DNA of 64,000 nucleotides from Luteibacter aegosomatissinici (GTDB taxonomy: Bacteria; Pseudomonadota; Gammaproteobacteria; Xanthomonadales; Rhodanobacteraceae): NCBI RefSeq assembly GCF_023078495.1, contig NZ_CP095742.1:2480001-2544000 (forward strand), in the 5' to 3' direction. Both the position numbers and the translations under genes were made by a program. Positions 28,866-37,463 of this stretch are shown one piece after another. The notes beneath the pieces are model-generated. The model ran no database searches. It had not been told where the DNA came from and saw only the letters and a program-made list of their open reading frames with translations. Within the stretch, counting starts at the first letter, position 1; the number at the start of each line of letters is the position of its first letter.

Positions 28866-29036
28866 CACGGAGGTTTTCCAGTATTCGTTCAAGCCCGAAG
28901 AGGAGCCAATCGGCGGAGATCGCCAAATCAAGTCAGCGGATGACGAACATGTGTAGTCCCGATGAGCCACGACCCGTTGCAACCCGCTACCATCCTCAGG
29001 TCACCTACCCCTCACGTCCCCACGCAAGGAATCTTC

Positions 29037-30077
29037 ATGACGTACGTTGCTGATCCCGCCCGCTATGACGGCCGCATGCCATACCGTCGCGTCGGCCGCA
29101 GTGGCATGGTGCTGCCGGCAGTGTCGCTGGGCCTCTGGCAGAACTTCGGTGGCGTGGACCGGTTTGAGACCGGGCGCGCCATCCTGCGCCGCGCGTTCGA
29201 TCGCGGCGTGACCCATTTTGATCTTGCGAACAACTACGGGCCGCCGTACGGCTCGGCGGAAGAGAATTTCGGCCGCTGGTTCGCGGCGGACTTTGCACCG
29301 CACCGCGATGAACTGGTCATTTCATCGAAGGCCGGCTGGGATATGTGGCCGGGCCCGTATGGCGGCCCGACCGGTACGCGCAAGCACCTGATCGCGAGCT
29401 GCGAGCAAAGCCTGCGCCGCATGGGCCTGGACTACGTCGATATCTTCTATTCGCACCGCGTCGATCCCGACACGCCCCTGGACGAAACGATGAACGCCCT
29501 CGTGCACCTGCACCGGCAGGGCAAGGCGCTGTATGTCGGCATCTCCTCGTATTCGCCGGAACTGACCCGCGAAGCCGCCGCCATCCTCGCCGCCGAGAAC
29601 GTGCCGCTCTTCATCCACCAGCCGAACTACTCAATGCTGAACCGCTCGATCGAGCACGGACTGCTCGATACGCTGGGTGAGCTGGGCACGGGATGCATTG
29701 CGTTTTCCCCGCTCGCCCAAGGCATGCTGACCAGCAAGTACCTCAACGGCATTCCGGCAGATGCCCGCGTGACCCGCGAAGACTCGATGAGCCGCGACAT
29801 GCTGAGCGAAGAGAATCTGAAGCACATCCGTGCACTGAACGGCATGGCTGAAAAGCGCGGACAAACCCTGGCCCAGATGGCCATTGCCTGGACCCTGCGC
29901 GATCCGCGCGTCACCTCGTCGCTGATCGGCGCGCGCACGGTGGAGCAACTGGATGATTCCCTGGACGCCGTGAAGAACCTGGCCTTCAGCGCCGCGGAAC
30001 TCGCCGAAATCGACCAGCATGCACGCGACGGTGGCGTGGATCTGTGGGAAGTGTCCTCCAGCATCGGCAAGCGCTAA
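29037..30077 (+). CDS. Aldo/keto reductase (YghZ/Gpr-like)
   Basis: A 346-residue TIM-barrel reductase. The catalytic tetrad is visible: Asp in THFDLANNYG, Tyr in NNYGPPYGSAEENFGRW, Lys in VISSKAGWDMWPGPYG and His in DIFYSHRVDPDTPLDETM. SLIGARTVEQLDDSLDAV binds the NADPH phosphate. The GPYGGPTGTRKHL loop and the length match E. coli YghZ (L-glyceraldehyde 3-phosphate reductase), which detoxifies methylglyoxal-type aldehydes. AAGGA precedes the ATG at 29037 by 6 bases. A REP pair follows the stop. Confidence 0.92.
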   Translation: MTYVADPARYDGRMPYRRVGRSGMVLPAVSLGLWQNFGGVDRFETGRAILRRAFDRGVTHFDLANNYGPPYGSAEENFGRWFAADFAPHRDELVISSKAGWDMWPGPYGGPTGTRKHLIASCEQSLRRMGLDYVDIFYSHRVDPDTPLDETMNALVHLHRQGKALYVGISSYSPELTREAAAILAAENVPLFIHQPNYSMLNRSIEHGLLDTLGELGTGCIAFSPLAQGMLTSKYLNGIPADARVTREDSMSRDMLSEENLKHIRALNGMAEKRGQTLAQMAIAWTLRDPRVTSSLIGARTVEQLDDSLDAVKNLAFSAAELAEIDQHARDGGVDLWEVSSSIGKR

Positions 30078-30081
30078 TGCT

Positions 30082-30153
30082 CCTGTAAGAGCGCGCTTGC
30101 GCGCGATCGGGTTTGCGGCAAGCACCCATCGCGCGCAAGCGCGCTCCTGCAGG
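30082..30153. repeat. Paired REP elements in inverted orientation (BIME)
   Basis: Two REP units face each other: 30082-30110 (CCTGTAAGAGCGCGCTTGCG and following) and 30127-30153 (ending AAGCGCGCTCCTGCAGG). Together they fill the gap between the aldo/keto reductase and the convergent SDR gene and can fold into a long stem. Confidence 0.85.
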
Positions 30154-30160
30154 TCCGAGG

Positions 30161-31000
30161 CTAGCCCGGAAAATCCGTGCTAATCGAAATGTCCTTCACC
30201 GCCTCGAAGTTTGCCCGCAGCTCGTCGAGGCGATCGGTCAGGAACGTGTACGCATCCGAGCCCAGCGGCAGGCGCAGCGGCGGGTTCTCCGCATCGGCGG
30301 CCTGGATGATCGCGGCGGCGCCACGGGCCGGGTCACCCGGCTGCGTGCCGGTATAAGCCTTGGCCTGGCGGCGGCGCTCACCCGCCGTCGCATCGTAATC
30401 ATCGATGACGGTCTTCGATTCGATCACCGAACGCCCGGCCCAGTCGGTGCGGAAGCGACCCGGCTCAACGATCAGGACCTTGATACCCAGCGGCCTCACT
30501 TCCTTCGAAAGGGATTCGGAGAAGCCTTCCACCGCCCACTTGCTGGCGTGGTAGTACCCCGTCGCCGGGAACGCAACGAGTCCGCCGATCGAGGATACGT
30601 TGACGATGTGGCCAGTGCGGCGTTGGCGCATGCCAGGGAGTACGTGGCGGGTAAGCGAGAACAAGCCAAAGACGTTCGTCTCGAACTGGCGGCGGATCTC
30701 CTCATCCTCGCCTTCCTCGATGGCCGAGAAATAACCGTAGCCGGCGTTATTCACCAGCACATCGATCCTGCCGAAGCGGCCTTCCGCGTCGGCAACGGCC
30801 TTGCGAATGGCCTGCTCGCTGGTGACATCCAGTGCCAGCGCGAGGGCGTGTTCCGGGTACCTGGCAGCCACGTCCGCCACCTGCTCGGGCTTGCGGGCGG
30901 TAAGGACCACACGCTCGCCGCGTGCGAGCACCTGCTCGGCAAGCTCACGGCCGAAGCCGGTGGAGCAGCCGGTGATGAACCAGATCTTTGAGTCGGACAT
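30161..31000 (-). CDS. Short-chain dehydrogenase/reductase (classical SDR)
   Basis: A 279-residue NADP-type SDR. The cofactor motif is WFITGCSTGFGRELAEQVL with Arg37-type basic residue after strand 2 (LTARKPEQV). DVLVNNAGYGYFSAIEE, the catalytic Ser in IVNVSSIGGLVA and YYHASKWAVEGFSESLSKEV (Tyr-x-x-x-Lys) complete the active site. The C-terminal VEPGRFRTDW is typical of this family. The substrate is unknown. It is divergent from an AraC-type regulator whose start lies about 158 bases away. Confidence 0.93.
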   Translation of the reverse strand: MSDSKIWFITGCSTGFGRELAEQVLARGERVVLTARKPEQVADVAARYPEHALALALDVTSEQAIRKAVADAEGRFGRIDVLVNNAGYGYFSAIEEGEDEEIRRQFETNVFGLFSLTRHVLPGMRQRRTGHIVNVSSIGGLVAFPATGYYHASKWAVEGFSESLSKEVRPLGIKVLIVEPGRFRTDWAGRSVIESKTVIDDYDATAGERRRQAKAYTGTQPGDPARGAAAIIQAADAENPPLRLPLGSDAYTFLTDRLDELRANFEAVKDISISTDFPG

Positions 31001-31158
31001 GGGGATTCCTGGGTGGGGCGATCAGTCGCCGTTACCCGGAAAGGATGGCCCCGGCGCCGTGAAGGCTCTACGTCGATGCTGCCGATGTTTTGCACGATCC
31101 TGCCAAATCGACCGCATCGCTATTCAGCTTTATCGACCGCGAGGTCCATAATGCCTCC

Positions 31159-32040
31159 ATGGAAACCATCCTCGAGCGCATGTGCGAGGCTGTCGAGCGC
31201 CACGCGGCGCACGCCCGCCAGGAAACAGCCCTGCCCGGCCTCACCCTGTACCGGGTGAATCAGGCCGCGCATCCATCGCACGTGTTTTACCGCCCACGCA
31301 TGGTCGTCATCCTGCGCGGCAGCAAAACCATCGCCGCGGGCGATGCGCCCTTCCTCGCCGATACCTCGACGTTCTTGCTGGTCACCGTCGATCTGCCCGT
31401 GTGTGCCCAGGTATTCCTCGACGCGGAAGGTCGTTCGCACCTGGCGTTCTCGCTCGATATCGATCGCGATGCACTGGCGGAAGCCATGGCGCGCCTGCCC
31501 GTGGACGAAAGCGTGGCATCGGCACCCGCGGGCGTGGCGACAGCACGCATGACGCCCGAGCTGCTCGAGCCGTTCGCTCGGTTGCTCGATCTGCTCGATC
31601 ACCCCGCGGACATCTCGTTCCTCGCGCCACTGGTTATCCAGGAAATCTACTACCGGCTGTTTCGAAGCGGTCTGGGCGAGCCGTTACGACAGCTGGCCCT
31701 GAGCGGTTCGCACGTGGCCCAGATCGGCCGCGCCACCCAGTGGATCAAGGCCAACTACACCGCGCCGATGTCCATCGAGGCGCTGGCCGATGTCGCCGGC
31801 ATGAGCACTACGTCGTTCCATCGCCACTTCAAGGCGATCACGCTGATGACACCCGTGCAGTACCGCACGCGGCTACGGCTGCAGGAGGCGCGGAAGATGC
31901 TGCTGGCGGAGCCGCGCTCTGCCGGAGCGGTCGCTGCGCACGTGGGCTACGACAGCCAGTCGCAATTCACCCGGGACTACAAGCGCATGTTCGGCGCACC
32001 GCCGGCGGCGGATGCGGCGCGAACCGCAGGCGCACCCTAA
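31159..32040 (+). CDS. AraC-family regulator with AraC_N (PF06719-like) domain
   Basis: A 293-residue regulator. The N-terminal cupin-like domain reads TALPGLTLYRVNQ, RPRMVVILRGSKTIAAGD, the signature of AraC_N. The C-terminal two-HTH domain begins IGRATQWIKANYTAPMSIEALADVAGMSTTSFHRHFKAITLMTPVQYRTRLRLQEARKML and ends VGYDSQSQFTRDYKRMFG. Such proteins commonly activate a neighbouring SDR or AKR gene; the SDR at 30161 is divergent. The ATG at 31159 fits the family N-terminus; a TTG at 31090 would extend it. Its stop overlaps the convergent TetR gene by four bases. Confidence 0.9.
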   Translation: METILERMCEAVERHAAHARQETALPGLTLYRVNQAAHPSHVFYRPRMVVILRGSKTIAAGDAPFLADTSTFLLVTVDLPVCAQVFLDAEGRSHLAFSLDIDRDALAEAMARLPVDESVASAPAGVATARMTPELLEPFARLLDLLDHPADISFLAPLVIQEIYYRLFRSGLGEPLRQLALSGSHVAQIGRATQWIKANYTAPMSIEALADVAGMSTTSFHRHFKAITLMTPVQYRTRLRLQEARKMLLAEPRSAGAVAAHVGYDSQSQFTRDYKRMFGAPPAADAARTAGAP

Positions 32041-32672
32041 CGCCCGGCCTGAAGGTCCCCGAGCCACGCGCAGAACATGTCCGCCATGGCGTCACTGAAA
32101 CTGGCGATCTCGGCGGGTTCACGTGGGCTCGAGGAAAAATCCTTGCCCACCCCGCTGAGCGTTGCGACGACCATGCGTACCGCCATGCTGCGGGTCTCGT
32201 CGGTCGCGCCCGGTAGCGCCTCGACCATGAAGGTGTGAAAGGCGCGCTCCCCCGATGCCTTCGCCGCCCGCGCTTCCGGCGCGTCACGGTAGAGCGGCGC
32301 CGCATCATCCAGCGCGACACGCATGGCCGCTTCATCGCACTCCGATACGATGAAGGCATGCACTAACCGGCGCAGCCGCTCGAAGGGCGGCCGCCCGTCA
32401 TCCGCCAGCGTAGCGGCCAGCATGTCGCTGGTCTGGCGCCATTCGTCGCTTTGCAGGCGGAACAGGATAGCGGCCTTGTTCGGGAAGTACTGATAGACCG
32501 AGCCCACGCTCACCCCGGCACGGTCCGCCACGCGCGCCGTGGTGAACCGGGCGGCGCCCTCCTTCGCCAAAACCTGAGCTGCCGCCTCCAGAATGGCCGA
32601 CACCAGTTCCGTGGAGCGTGCCTGTTTGGGCTGTTTCCGCGAGGAAATGGGAGGGTTTTGCGGATTGCTCAT
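32037..32672 (-). CDS. TetR-family repressor next to an O-methyltransferase
   Basis: A 211-residue repressor. The N-terminal RKQPKQARSTELVSAILEAAAQVLAKEGAARFTTARVADRAGVSVGSVYQYFPNKAAI is the complete TetR HTH, and the rest is the ligand domain. The ATG at 32672 is just after a perfect 14-base palindrome that lies between it and the divergent methyltransferase gene at 32757, so it probably represses both. The upstream longer reading would include the operator. Confidence 0.92.
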   Translation of the reverse strand: MSNPQNPPISSRKQPKQARSTELVSAILEAAAQVLAKEGAARFTTARVADRAGVSVGSVYQYFPNKAAILFRLQSDEWRQTSDMLAATLADDGRPPFERLRRLVHAFIVSECDEAAMRVALDDAAPLYRDAPEARAAKASGERAFHTFMVEALPGATDETRSMAVRMVVATLSGVGKDFSSSPREPAEIASFSDAMADMFCAWLGDLQAGR

Positions 32673-32701
32673 GGGTGCCCCGGCAATGCGAATAGAAAAC
32701 C

Positions 32702-32715
32702 TGACGAATTCGTCA
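32702..32715. promoter_or_regulatory. Perfect 14-base palindrome, probable TetR operator
   Basis: TGACGAATTCGTCA is self-complementary throughout. It sits in the 84-base gap between the divergent TetR (32672) and O-methyltransferase (32757) genes, 30 bases ahead of the repressor start. Confidence 0.7.
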
Positions 32716-32756
32716 CATTCTAATCCGGTGCTCACTTACTGCAACCGGAGAGTCCC

Positions 32757-33422
32757 ATGTCCACTCTTACCACCGCACCCCTGGCCGGCCTGATCGGTCG
32801 CCTTTTCGATGAAGCCGACAAGGTCACCTGGGCGGATAACCCCGCCATCGCCAACCTGTCCCAGGAAGACCACGCCCGCCTCATGCAGAGCAAGACCGAG
32901 TACCTCGGCTTCTATGGCGCCCTCAAGGACATGCCGCTGCCCGTCTCCCGCGAAACAGGCGCATTGCTCTACATGCTTGCCCGTAGCACGAAGGCCCGCG
33001 TGATCGTCGAGTTTGGCACCTCCTTCGGCATTTCCACGCTGCACCTTGCCGCGGCGTTGCGCGATAACGGCGGCGGTACGCTGATTACCAGCGAGTTTGA
33101 ACCGTCGAAGGTGATCCGTGCCCGGGAAAACCTGATCGCCGGCGGTGTCATCGACCTGGTCGAGATCCGCGAAGGCGATGCGCTGAAGACCCTCGCGTCG
33201 AACCTGCCTGAGCGCATTGACCTGGTCTTGCTGGATGGCGCCAAGGCGCTGTATCCCGACGTGCTCGCGCTGCTCGAATCGCGACTTCGTCCCGGTGCGT
33301 TGATCATCGCGGATAACGCCGATTACAGCCCGGAGTACATGGCGCGAGTGCGATCCGCTGGCAGCGGGTACCTGTCGGTGCCGTTTTCGGAGGATGTCGA
33401 GCTGTCGATGCGACTCGCTTGA
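32757..33422 (+). CDS. O-methyltransferase (class I SAM-dependent)
   Basis: A 221-residue methyltransferase of the catechol/caffeoyl-CoA O-methyltransferase fold. ARVIVEFGTSFGISTLHLAAAL is the SAM-binding motif I, LITSEFEPSKV the acidic motif II, and RIDLVLLDGAKALYPDVLALLESRLRPGALIIADNA carries the metal-binding Asp pair. The likely reaction is methylation of a phenolic hydroxyl. Control by the divergent TetR through the palindrome between them suggests induction by a phenolic compound. Confidence 0.88.
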   Translation: MSTLTTAPLAGLIGRLFDEADKVTWADNPAIANLSQEDHARLMQSKTEYLGFYGALKDMPLPVSRETGALLYMLARSTKARVIVEFGTSFGISTLHLAAALRDNGGGTLITSEFEPSKVIRARENLIAGGVIDLVEIREGDALKTLASNLPERIDLVLLDGAKALYPDVLALLESRLRPGALIIADNADYSPEYMARVRSAGSGYLSVPFSEDVELSMRLA

Positions 33423-33476
33423 TGGGCGTGGCCGACATTCTTATTATGACCGTACGTTTATCGAAGCGGGCATCGC

Positions 33477-33926
33477 ATGAACATCGTCGGCCAACTCCCT
33501 CCCGGCCTTACCGGCCTGGAGCAACTACAGAAGCTTATTGAGATGGGCGGTCGCCCACCCATCGGCGAGACCATGGATATCACCCTGGTCGACGCCGGCG
33601 ACGGGTACGCGGTGTTCGAGGGCATGCCATCCCTTCGCGTGTACAACCCGATCGGCATGGTCCACGGCGGTTTCGCGGCGACGCTGCTCGACTCCGCGTG
33701 CGGCTGCGCCGTGCACTCGAAGCTCTCGCCCACACAGGCCTACACGACGCTGGAGCTCAAGACGGCCTACCACAAGGCCATCACGGGAGACACCGGCCTC
33801 ATGCGTGCAGAAGGCCGCGTGTTGAGCATCGGCCGAAGGGTCGCGTTTACCGAGGCGACACTGAAGGATGCCGCCGGGAAACTCTACGCCTCGGCGACGT
33901 CGACCCTGCTGGTAATGGAGCGCTGA
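33477..33926 (+). CDS. PaaI-family hotdog thioesterase
   Basis: A 149-residue hotdog-fold protein. NPIGMVHGGFAATLLDSACGCAVHS is the core helix with the HGG and Asp motif of PaaI-type acyl-CoA thioesterases; TTLELKTAYHKAITGDTG is the second conserved strand. It would hydrolyse aromatic or short-chain acyl-CoA esters as a tetramer. It lies 54 bases after the methyltransferase gene and may be cotranscribed. The opposing small gene at 33930 is convergent. Confidence 0.9.
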   Translation: MNIVGQLPPGLTGLEQLQKLIEMGGRPPIGETMDITLVDAGDGYAVFEGMPSLRVYNPIGMVHGGFAATLLDSACGCAVHSKLSPTQAYTTLELKTAYHKAITGDTGLMRAEGRVLSIGRRVAFTEATLKDAAGKLYASATSTLLVMER

Positions 33927-33929
33927 GGA

Positions 33930-34229
33930 TCAAAACGGCAGCGTCATGCCGGATGATTGCGCCACTTCGTACAGACGCTGGGCAAGGGCGTAGTCGCCCT
34001 GCTCCTGGTTCGTGTAGAAGCGGTACTCCTTGTCGGCCTGATCGGTGTAGATGAGCACGAACTCCCCACATCGCTCGGTATCGCTGAAGGAATATCGTAG
34101 GGTTAGCGTGAACAAAGTTTCCCGCAAGTGGACGGTCGCATTCATGTCGTCATAGGTCCACACGAACTCGCTCATTTCTGTGCGAGTCGCAACGTTCGTC
34201 ACGAACACGCGTATCCGTTCAGGGAACAT
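33930..34229 (-). CDS. Hypothetical protein, 99 residues, second gene of a lower-GC islet
   Basis: No known family is recognised. The sequence alternates short strands (EFVWTYDDMNATVHLRETLFTLTLRYSF) with a charged C-terminal helix (EQGDYALAQRLYEVAQSS), suggesting a small beta-rich domain without membrane segments. The ATG at 34229 has GGAG six bases upstream and overlaps the end of the upstream membrane protein gene by 11 bases, so the pair is translationally coupled. GC content is visibly lower than in flanking genes, which hints at acquisition. Confidence 0.6.
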   Translation of the reverse strand: MFPERIRVFVTNVATRTEMSEFVWTYDDMNATVHLRETLFTLTLRYSFSDTERCGEFVLIYTDQADKEYRFYTNQEQGDYALAQRLYEVAQSSGMTLPF

Positions 34230-34794
34230 GCGTCGCTCCGAACAAGGCAACCAGTCGCTCGAGGTGCAACTTCATGGCCAGGATGTCCTGCTGGATGGCA
34301 ACCCGCTCCCACTTTCGCAAAGGCGTCCCGGCTGTCGTGTGAGTTCCCTTCACCAGACCAAGCTCGATCTTCCCCATGGTGTCCGTCATTTCTTCCTCCG
34401 TCTGTGCGACGCTGGCAATTCGCATGTAGTTCTTCCGAGCATACTGCACGCATTTGAGCGACAGCTGATATCGTTCTCCCGTCACGTGCTCACTCGCTTC
34501 GTCAAGGTACGAAAGGCACTCTATCGCCATGGTGGCTCGATCAACGCTTCGGCCGCCATCTACGATTCTTCGCACCTCGTCGCGGATCGAGCGCGAGACA
34601 CTCGCTCCATGCACGATCTCAAGAATGGCGACGATCAAGCCGACAAGGGTTGCTACACAGCCGACGTAGCTAAAATTATTCAGGCTGTTCTGGCTTGCCA
34701 AAACCGGGGCGCGATAGATGACCGACGCGACGATAACAACGCAGCTGACAGCACCGTACGTGATACGGATCCAGTTTTTTCGTATGCCATCCAT
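34219..34794 (-). CDS. Hypothetical two-helix membrane protein, 191 residues
   Basis: No known family is recognised with confidence. Two hydrophobic segments lie at about residues 11-29 (RITYGAVSCVVIVASVIY) and 41-62 (NFSYVGCVATLVGLIVAILE), followed by a roughly 125-residue soluble, helical, charged domain (SRSIRDEVRRIVDGG, YQLSLKCVQYARKNYM). The ATG at 34794 has GGAG nine bases upstream; an ATG at 34809 has none. A two-TM plus soluble helix layout is seen in SLATT-type and other membrane effectors of defence systems, but no motif here proves such a role. It is coupled to the 99-residue gene downstream. Confidence 0.6.
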   Translation of the reverse strand: MDGIRKNWIRITYGAVSCVVIVASVIYRAPVLASQNSLNNFSYVGCVATLVGLIVAILEIVHGASVSRSIRDEVRRIVDGGRSVDRATMAIECLSYLDEASEHVTGERYQLSLKCVQYARKNYMRIASVAQTEEEMTDTMGKIELGLVKGTHTTAGTPLRKWERVAIQQDILAMKLHLERLVALFGATHVP

Positions 34795-34968
34795 TCGGCG
34801 GCTCTCCATGGCTTCGCACGATCAACGCGAGCGGCGCCAGGCCGCGCAACGCGGCTGAGTATGATTTCATCGTGCTAGAGAGGCGATCAAGTCAGCTCAG
34901 ACCGACAACGCGCGTCAGCCGGCCATCAGCTCACCGAGTAGTACCACCCGTCGGGACGCCGCGTGAAG

Positions 34969-35607
34969 TCAATCCGCCGCGGCGAAATGCGCGATCTGGT
35001 CGGCGCGCGCCTTGAGGAACGAAGGTCGCGCCGTCGCACGCAGCACGTAGTCCTGGCAAGCGGGGTATTCCTCGAGTCCATCGAAGCGATCGACCAGGCG
35101 GAGCACATCGGCCATCAGGATATCGGCGACGGAGAACTCACCGGCCAGCCATTCGCGGTCAGCCAGCACCTTCTCCATGTGGCCGAGGCGCAATTGCAGG
35201 AAGCCATCGAGCTTCTGCCACGCGGTTGATTCGCGGTTTTCGTCGGAGAACGCCAGGATGGACCACGGCACACTGGCCATCTCCACCGAGTTGAGTGCAG
35301 CGAAGACCCACTCCAGGACTTCAGCGCGCCCACGTTCGTTGTTCGGCATGAGCACATCGCTGCGGCTGGCGATGTGCATCAGGATGGCCCCGCTCTCGAA
35401 CAATGAAATATCGCCATCGGTAATCCATGGCACCTGGCCGAAAGGCTGGTGGGCGAAGTGATCGGGACCGCGTTCCTTGAAGGGCACGCCACGAACTTCG
35501 TATGGCAACCCGGCCTCTTCGAGCGCCCAGCGCACGCGCAGGTCGCGTACGTAGCCACGCGGCGGTTCGGGCACCCAGTCGAATGTGCTGAGGATCAGGT
35601 TGGCCAC
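34969..35607 (-). CDS. Glutathione S-transferase family protein
   Basis: A 212-residue GST. The thioredoxin-like N-domain has RVRWALEEAGLPYEVRGVPF, PFGQVPWITDGDISLFESGAILMHIA (the cis-Pro and Glu-Ser that bind glutathione). The helical C-domain has EWLAGEFSVADILMADVLRLVDRFDGL. The GTG at 35607 has GGAGGT five bases upstream, so the longer open frame is rejected. It probably conjugates glutathione to electrophiles, in keeping with the detoxification genes around it. A 174-base stretch upstream of it on the plus side (34795-34968) holds nothing I can name. Confidence 0.9.
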   Translation of the reverse strand: MANLILSTFDWVPEPPRGYVRDLRVRWALEEAGLPYEVRGVPFKERGPDHFAHQPFGQVPWITDGDISLFESGAILMHIASRSDVLMPNNERGRAEVLEWVFAALNSVEMASVPWSILAFSDENRESTAWQKLDGFLQLRLGHMEKVLADREWLAGEFSVADILMADVLRLVDRFDGLEEYPACQDYVLRATARPSFLKARADQIAHFAAAD

Positions 35608-35656
35608 CGCGCACCTCCAGTTGTCCCAAAGATGACTGGAGGGTACTCCAAGGGCG

Positions 35657-36373
35657 TTACCAGGGAACTGTCTGGCCGTTCCGCTCCAGATATTCGAGGC
35701 CCGGGCGGCCTTGCTTGGCCAGCAGGGTATCGATGATGTCCGGGATGGTCTCTTCCATGGTGAACGGCGCGTCGTCACCGCCGAGGCCAGTGCGGATCCA
35801 GCCCGGTGCCATCAGCAGCAGGGCCCGCGGCGTACCTGCCTGGCGGGCGGCGTAGCTGCGCATGTACTGGTTCAGGGCCGCCTTGCTGCCGCGATAGACC
35901 TCGCGCCCGCCACGCTCGTTGTTGGCGATGCTCCCCTGCCCCGAGGACATCACGCCAATGAGGCCGTCGGCGGTGACCAGATCCTGCAGGCCCTCGAGAA
36001 CGCGCATGGGGCCCAGTGCATTGGTGACCATGACATGGACGAATGCTTCCGTCGTCACTTCGGCGATGGTCTCCGAGGGGTTCTCGTTGGTAGTGCCGGC
36101 GTTGACGAACAGGATGTCGAAGCGGTTTGCCGCCAGGCGCTGGCGCACAGCGCCAATCTCCTCAGGTAGCGTAATGTCGAGGTGTTCGATGGTGAGTTGA
36201 TCCGGGTAGCTAGCCAGCAGCGCATGCAGTGGCGTGCTCGCGCCACCACGGACCGTGCCGGTCACCAGCCAGCCGCGTTTGAGCAGTTCTTCGGCCATGG
36301 CGTGGCCGAGGCCACGGGATGCGCCCACGAGCAGGATGGCGGGTTGGGAGGGAGCGTTTCGCGAAATGGTCAT
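35657..36373 (-). CDS. Short-chain dehydrogenase/reductase (divergent from LysR)
   Basis: A 238-residue SDR. The cofactor motif is LLVGASRGLGHAMAEELL; FDILFVNAGTTNENPSE is the NAG motif; the catalytic Tyr and Lys are in YRGSKAALNQYMRSYAA, with Ser in GVMSSGQGS. MAPGWIRTGLGG follows. It is similar in layout to short SDRs of the CsgA/sniffer branch. The start at 36373 is divergent from a LysR gene, and the gap contains a TGCAAT-N5-ATTGCA LysR-type box. Substrate is unknown. Confidence 0.9.
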   Translation of the reverse strand: MTISRNAPSQPAILLVGASRGLGHAMAEELLKRGWLVTGTVRGGASTPLHALLASYPDQLTIEHLDITLPEEIGAVRQRLAANRFDILFVNAGTTNENPSETIAEVTTEAFVHVMVTNALGPMRVLEGLQDLVTADGLIGVMSSGQGSIANNERGGREVYRGSKAALNQYMRSYAARQAGTPRALLLMAPGWIRTGLGGDDAPFTMEETIPDIIDTLLAKQGRPGLEYLERNGQTVPW

Positions 36374-36447
36374 GGCTATAACCCTTTGTCGGTATGGGGT
36401 ATGCCTCAGTCTGGTGGTGGGCCATGGGTTGCACCAGACGCGCGTAA

Positions 36448-36464
36448 TGCAATACTCGATTGCA
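36448..36464. promoter_or_regulatory. LysR-type inverted repeat between SDR and LysR genes
   Basis: TGCAAT (36448-36453) and ATTGCA (36459-36464) are perfect inverted arms around ACTCG. They match the T-N11-A pattern of LysR recognition sites and lie between the divergent genes at 36373 and 36503. Confidence 0.6.
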
Positions 36465-36502
36465 CGTGGCGCCCCGGCTGGCTGCCCCTGGAGCACCTGC
36501 CC

Positions 36503-37426
36503 ATGACCAGCATCGACCTGAACCTACTCACCCCGCTGGATGCGCTGCTTACCGAGCGGAGCGTGACCGCTGCTGCGAAGAAGCTGGGACTGAGCACCTC
36601 GGCAATGAGCCGTACGCTGTCCCGGCTACGCGCCGCCACGGGCGATCCCCTGCTGGTGCCAGCGGGCCGTATGCTCGTCCCCACACCCTATGCCGAAGCC
36701 ATGGCCGAGCGGGTTCACGAGATCGCACGCGAGGCGCAGGCGGTGTTGCAACCCGCGACGGAAACGCTCGATGTCGCCACGCTGGAACGCACGTTTGTGA
36801 TTCGCGCCAATGACGGCTTTATCGACCTGGCCGCCGGCCCTCTCACGATCGCGGCTGGCCAAGCGGCGCCTCGCGTGCGCCTCCAGTTCGTGCCGAAGCC
36901 CGACAAGGACGCCGAGCCCCTTCGCGAAGGCATGATCGATCTTGAAGTGGGTGTACTCGGTGCGACCGCACCGGAGCTGCGTACTCGCTTGCTGTTCACC
37001 GATCGCTTCGTGGGCGTTTGCCGCCGCGGCCACCCTGCTCTTGCCAATGGCGGCATGACGACGGCCCGCTACGCCGCCTGCCGGCATGTGGTCGTATCGC
37101 GTAAGCGCCAGTGGACGGGGCCGGTGGACACCGCGCTCAAGAAGCTGGGCCTGGTTCGCTCGGTGGCCCTCGTGGTGCCTAACCACGCGAACGCGATGCG
37201 CATCGCTTGCGAATCCGATCTGCTCGGCCTGGTTCCGTTCTCGTGCCTTGGCGGCGAGGCGGACCGTCACGGCTGGCATGCGGCCGGCCTTCACCACTTC
37301 GATCTGCCCGTGCAGACCCCGGGCATCAAGGTCTCACTGATCTGGCACCCGCGGCATCAGGTGGATCCTGCGCATCGCTGGCTGCGCGACACCATCTTCG
37401 ACGTCACACGCTCACTGACACAGTGA
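36503..37426 (+). CDS. LysR-family transcriptional regulator
   Basis: A 307-residue LTTR. The winged HTH (about residues 5-60) reads LNLLTPLDALLTERSVTAAAKKLGLSTSAMSRTLSRLRAATGDPLLVPAGRMLVPTPYA. The effector domain follows (DLEVGVLGATAPELRTRLLF). The ATG at 36503 has GGAG nine bases upstream; longer open reading crosses the operator and the divergent SDR gene. It probably controls the SDR at 35657 through the inverted repeat between them. Confidence 0.92.
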   Translation: MTSIDLNLLTPLDALLTERSVTAAAKKLGLSTSAMSRTLSRLRAATGDPLLVPAGRMLVPTPYAEAMAERVHEIAREAQAVLQPATETLDVATLERTFVIRANDGFIDLAAGPLTIAAGQAAPRVRLQFVPKPDKDAEPLREGMIDLEVGVLGATAPELRTRLLFTDRFVGVCRRGHPALANGGMTTARYAACRHVVVSRKRQWTGPVDTALKKLGLVRSVALVVPNHANAMRIACESDLLGLVPFSCLGGEADRHGWHAAGLHHFDLPVQTPGIKVSLIWHPRHQVDPAHRWLRDTIFDVTRSLTQ

Positions 37427-37448
37427 GATGCTCGTAAGTCACGGACAG

Positions 37449-37463
37449 GGCGCTCCTACACAG
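37449..37463 (-). repeat. Truncated REP element at the end of the DUF4166 gene
   Basis: On the minus strand CTGTGTAGGAGCGCC retains the REP head GTAGGAGC but lacks the full GCGCGC hairpin. The TAG at 37456-37458 is the DUF4166 stop codon. Confidence 0.55.
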
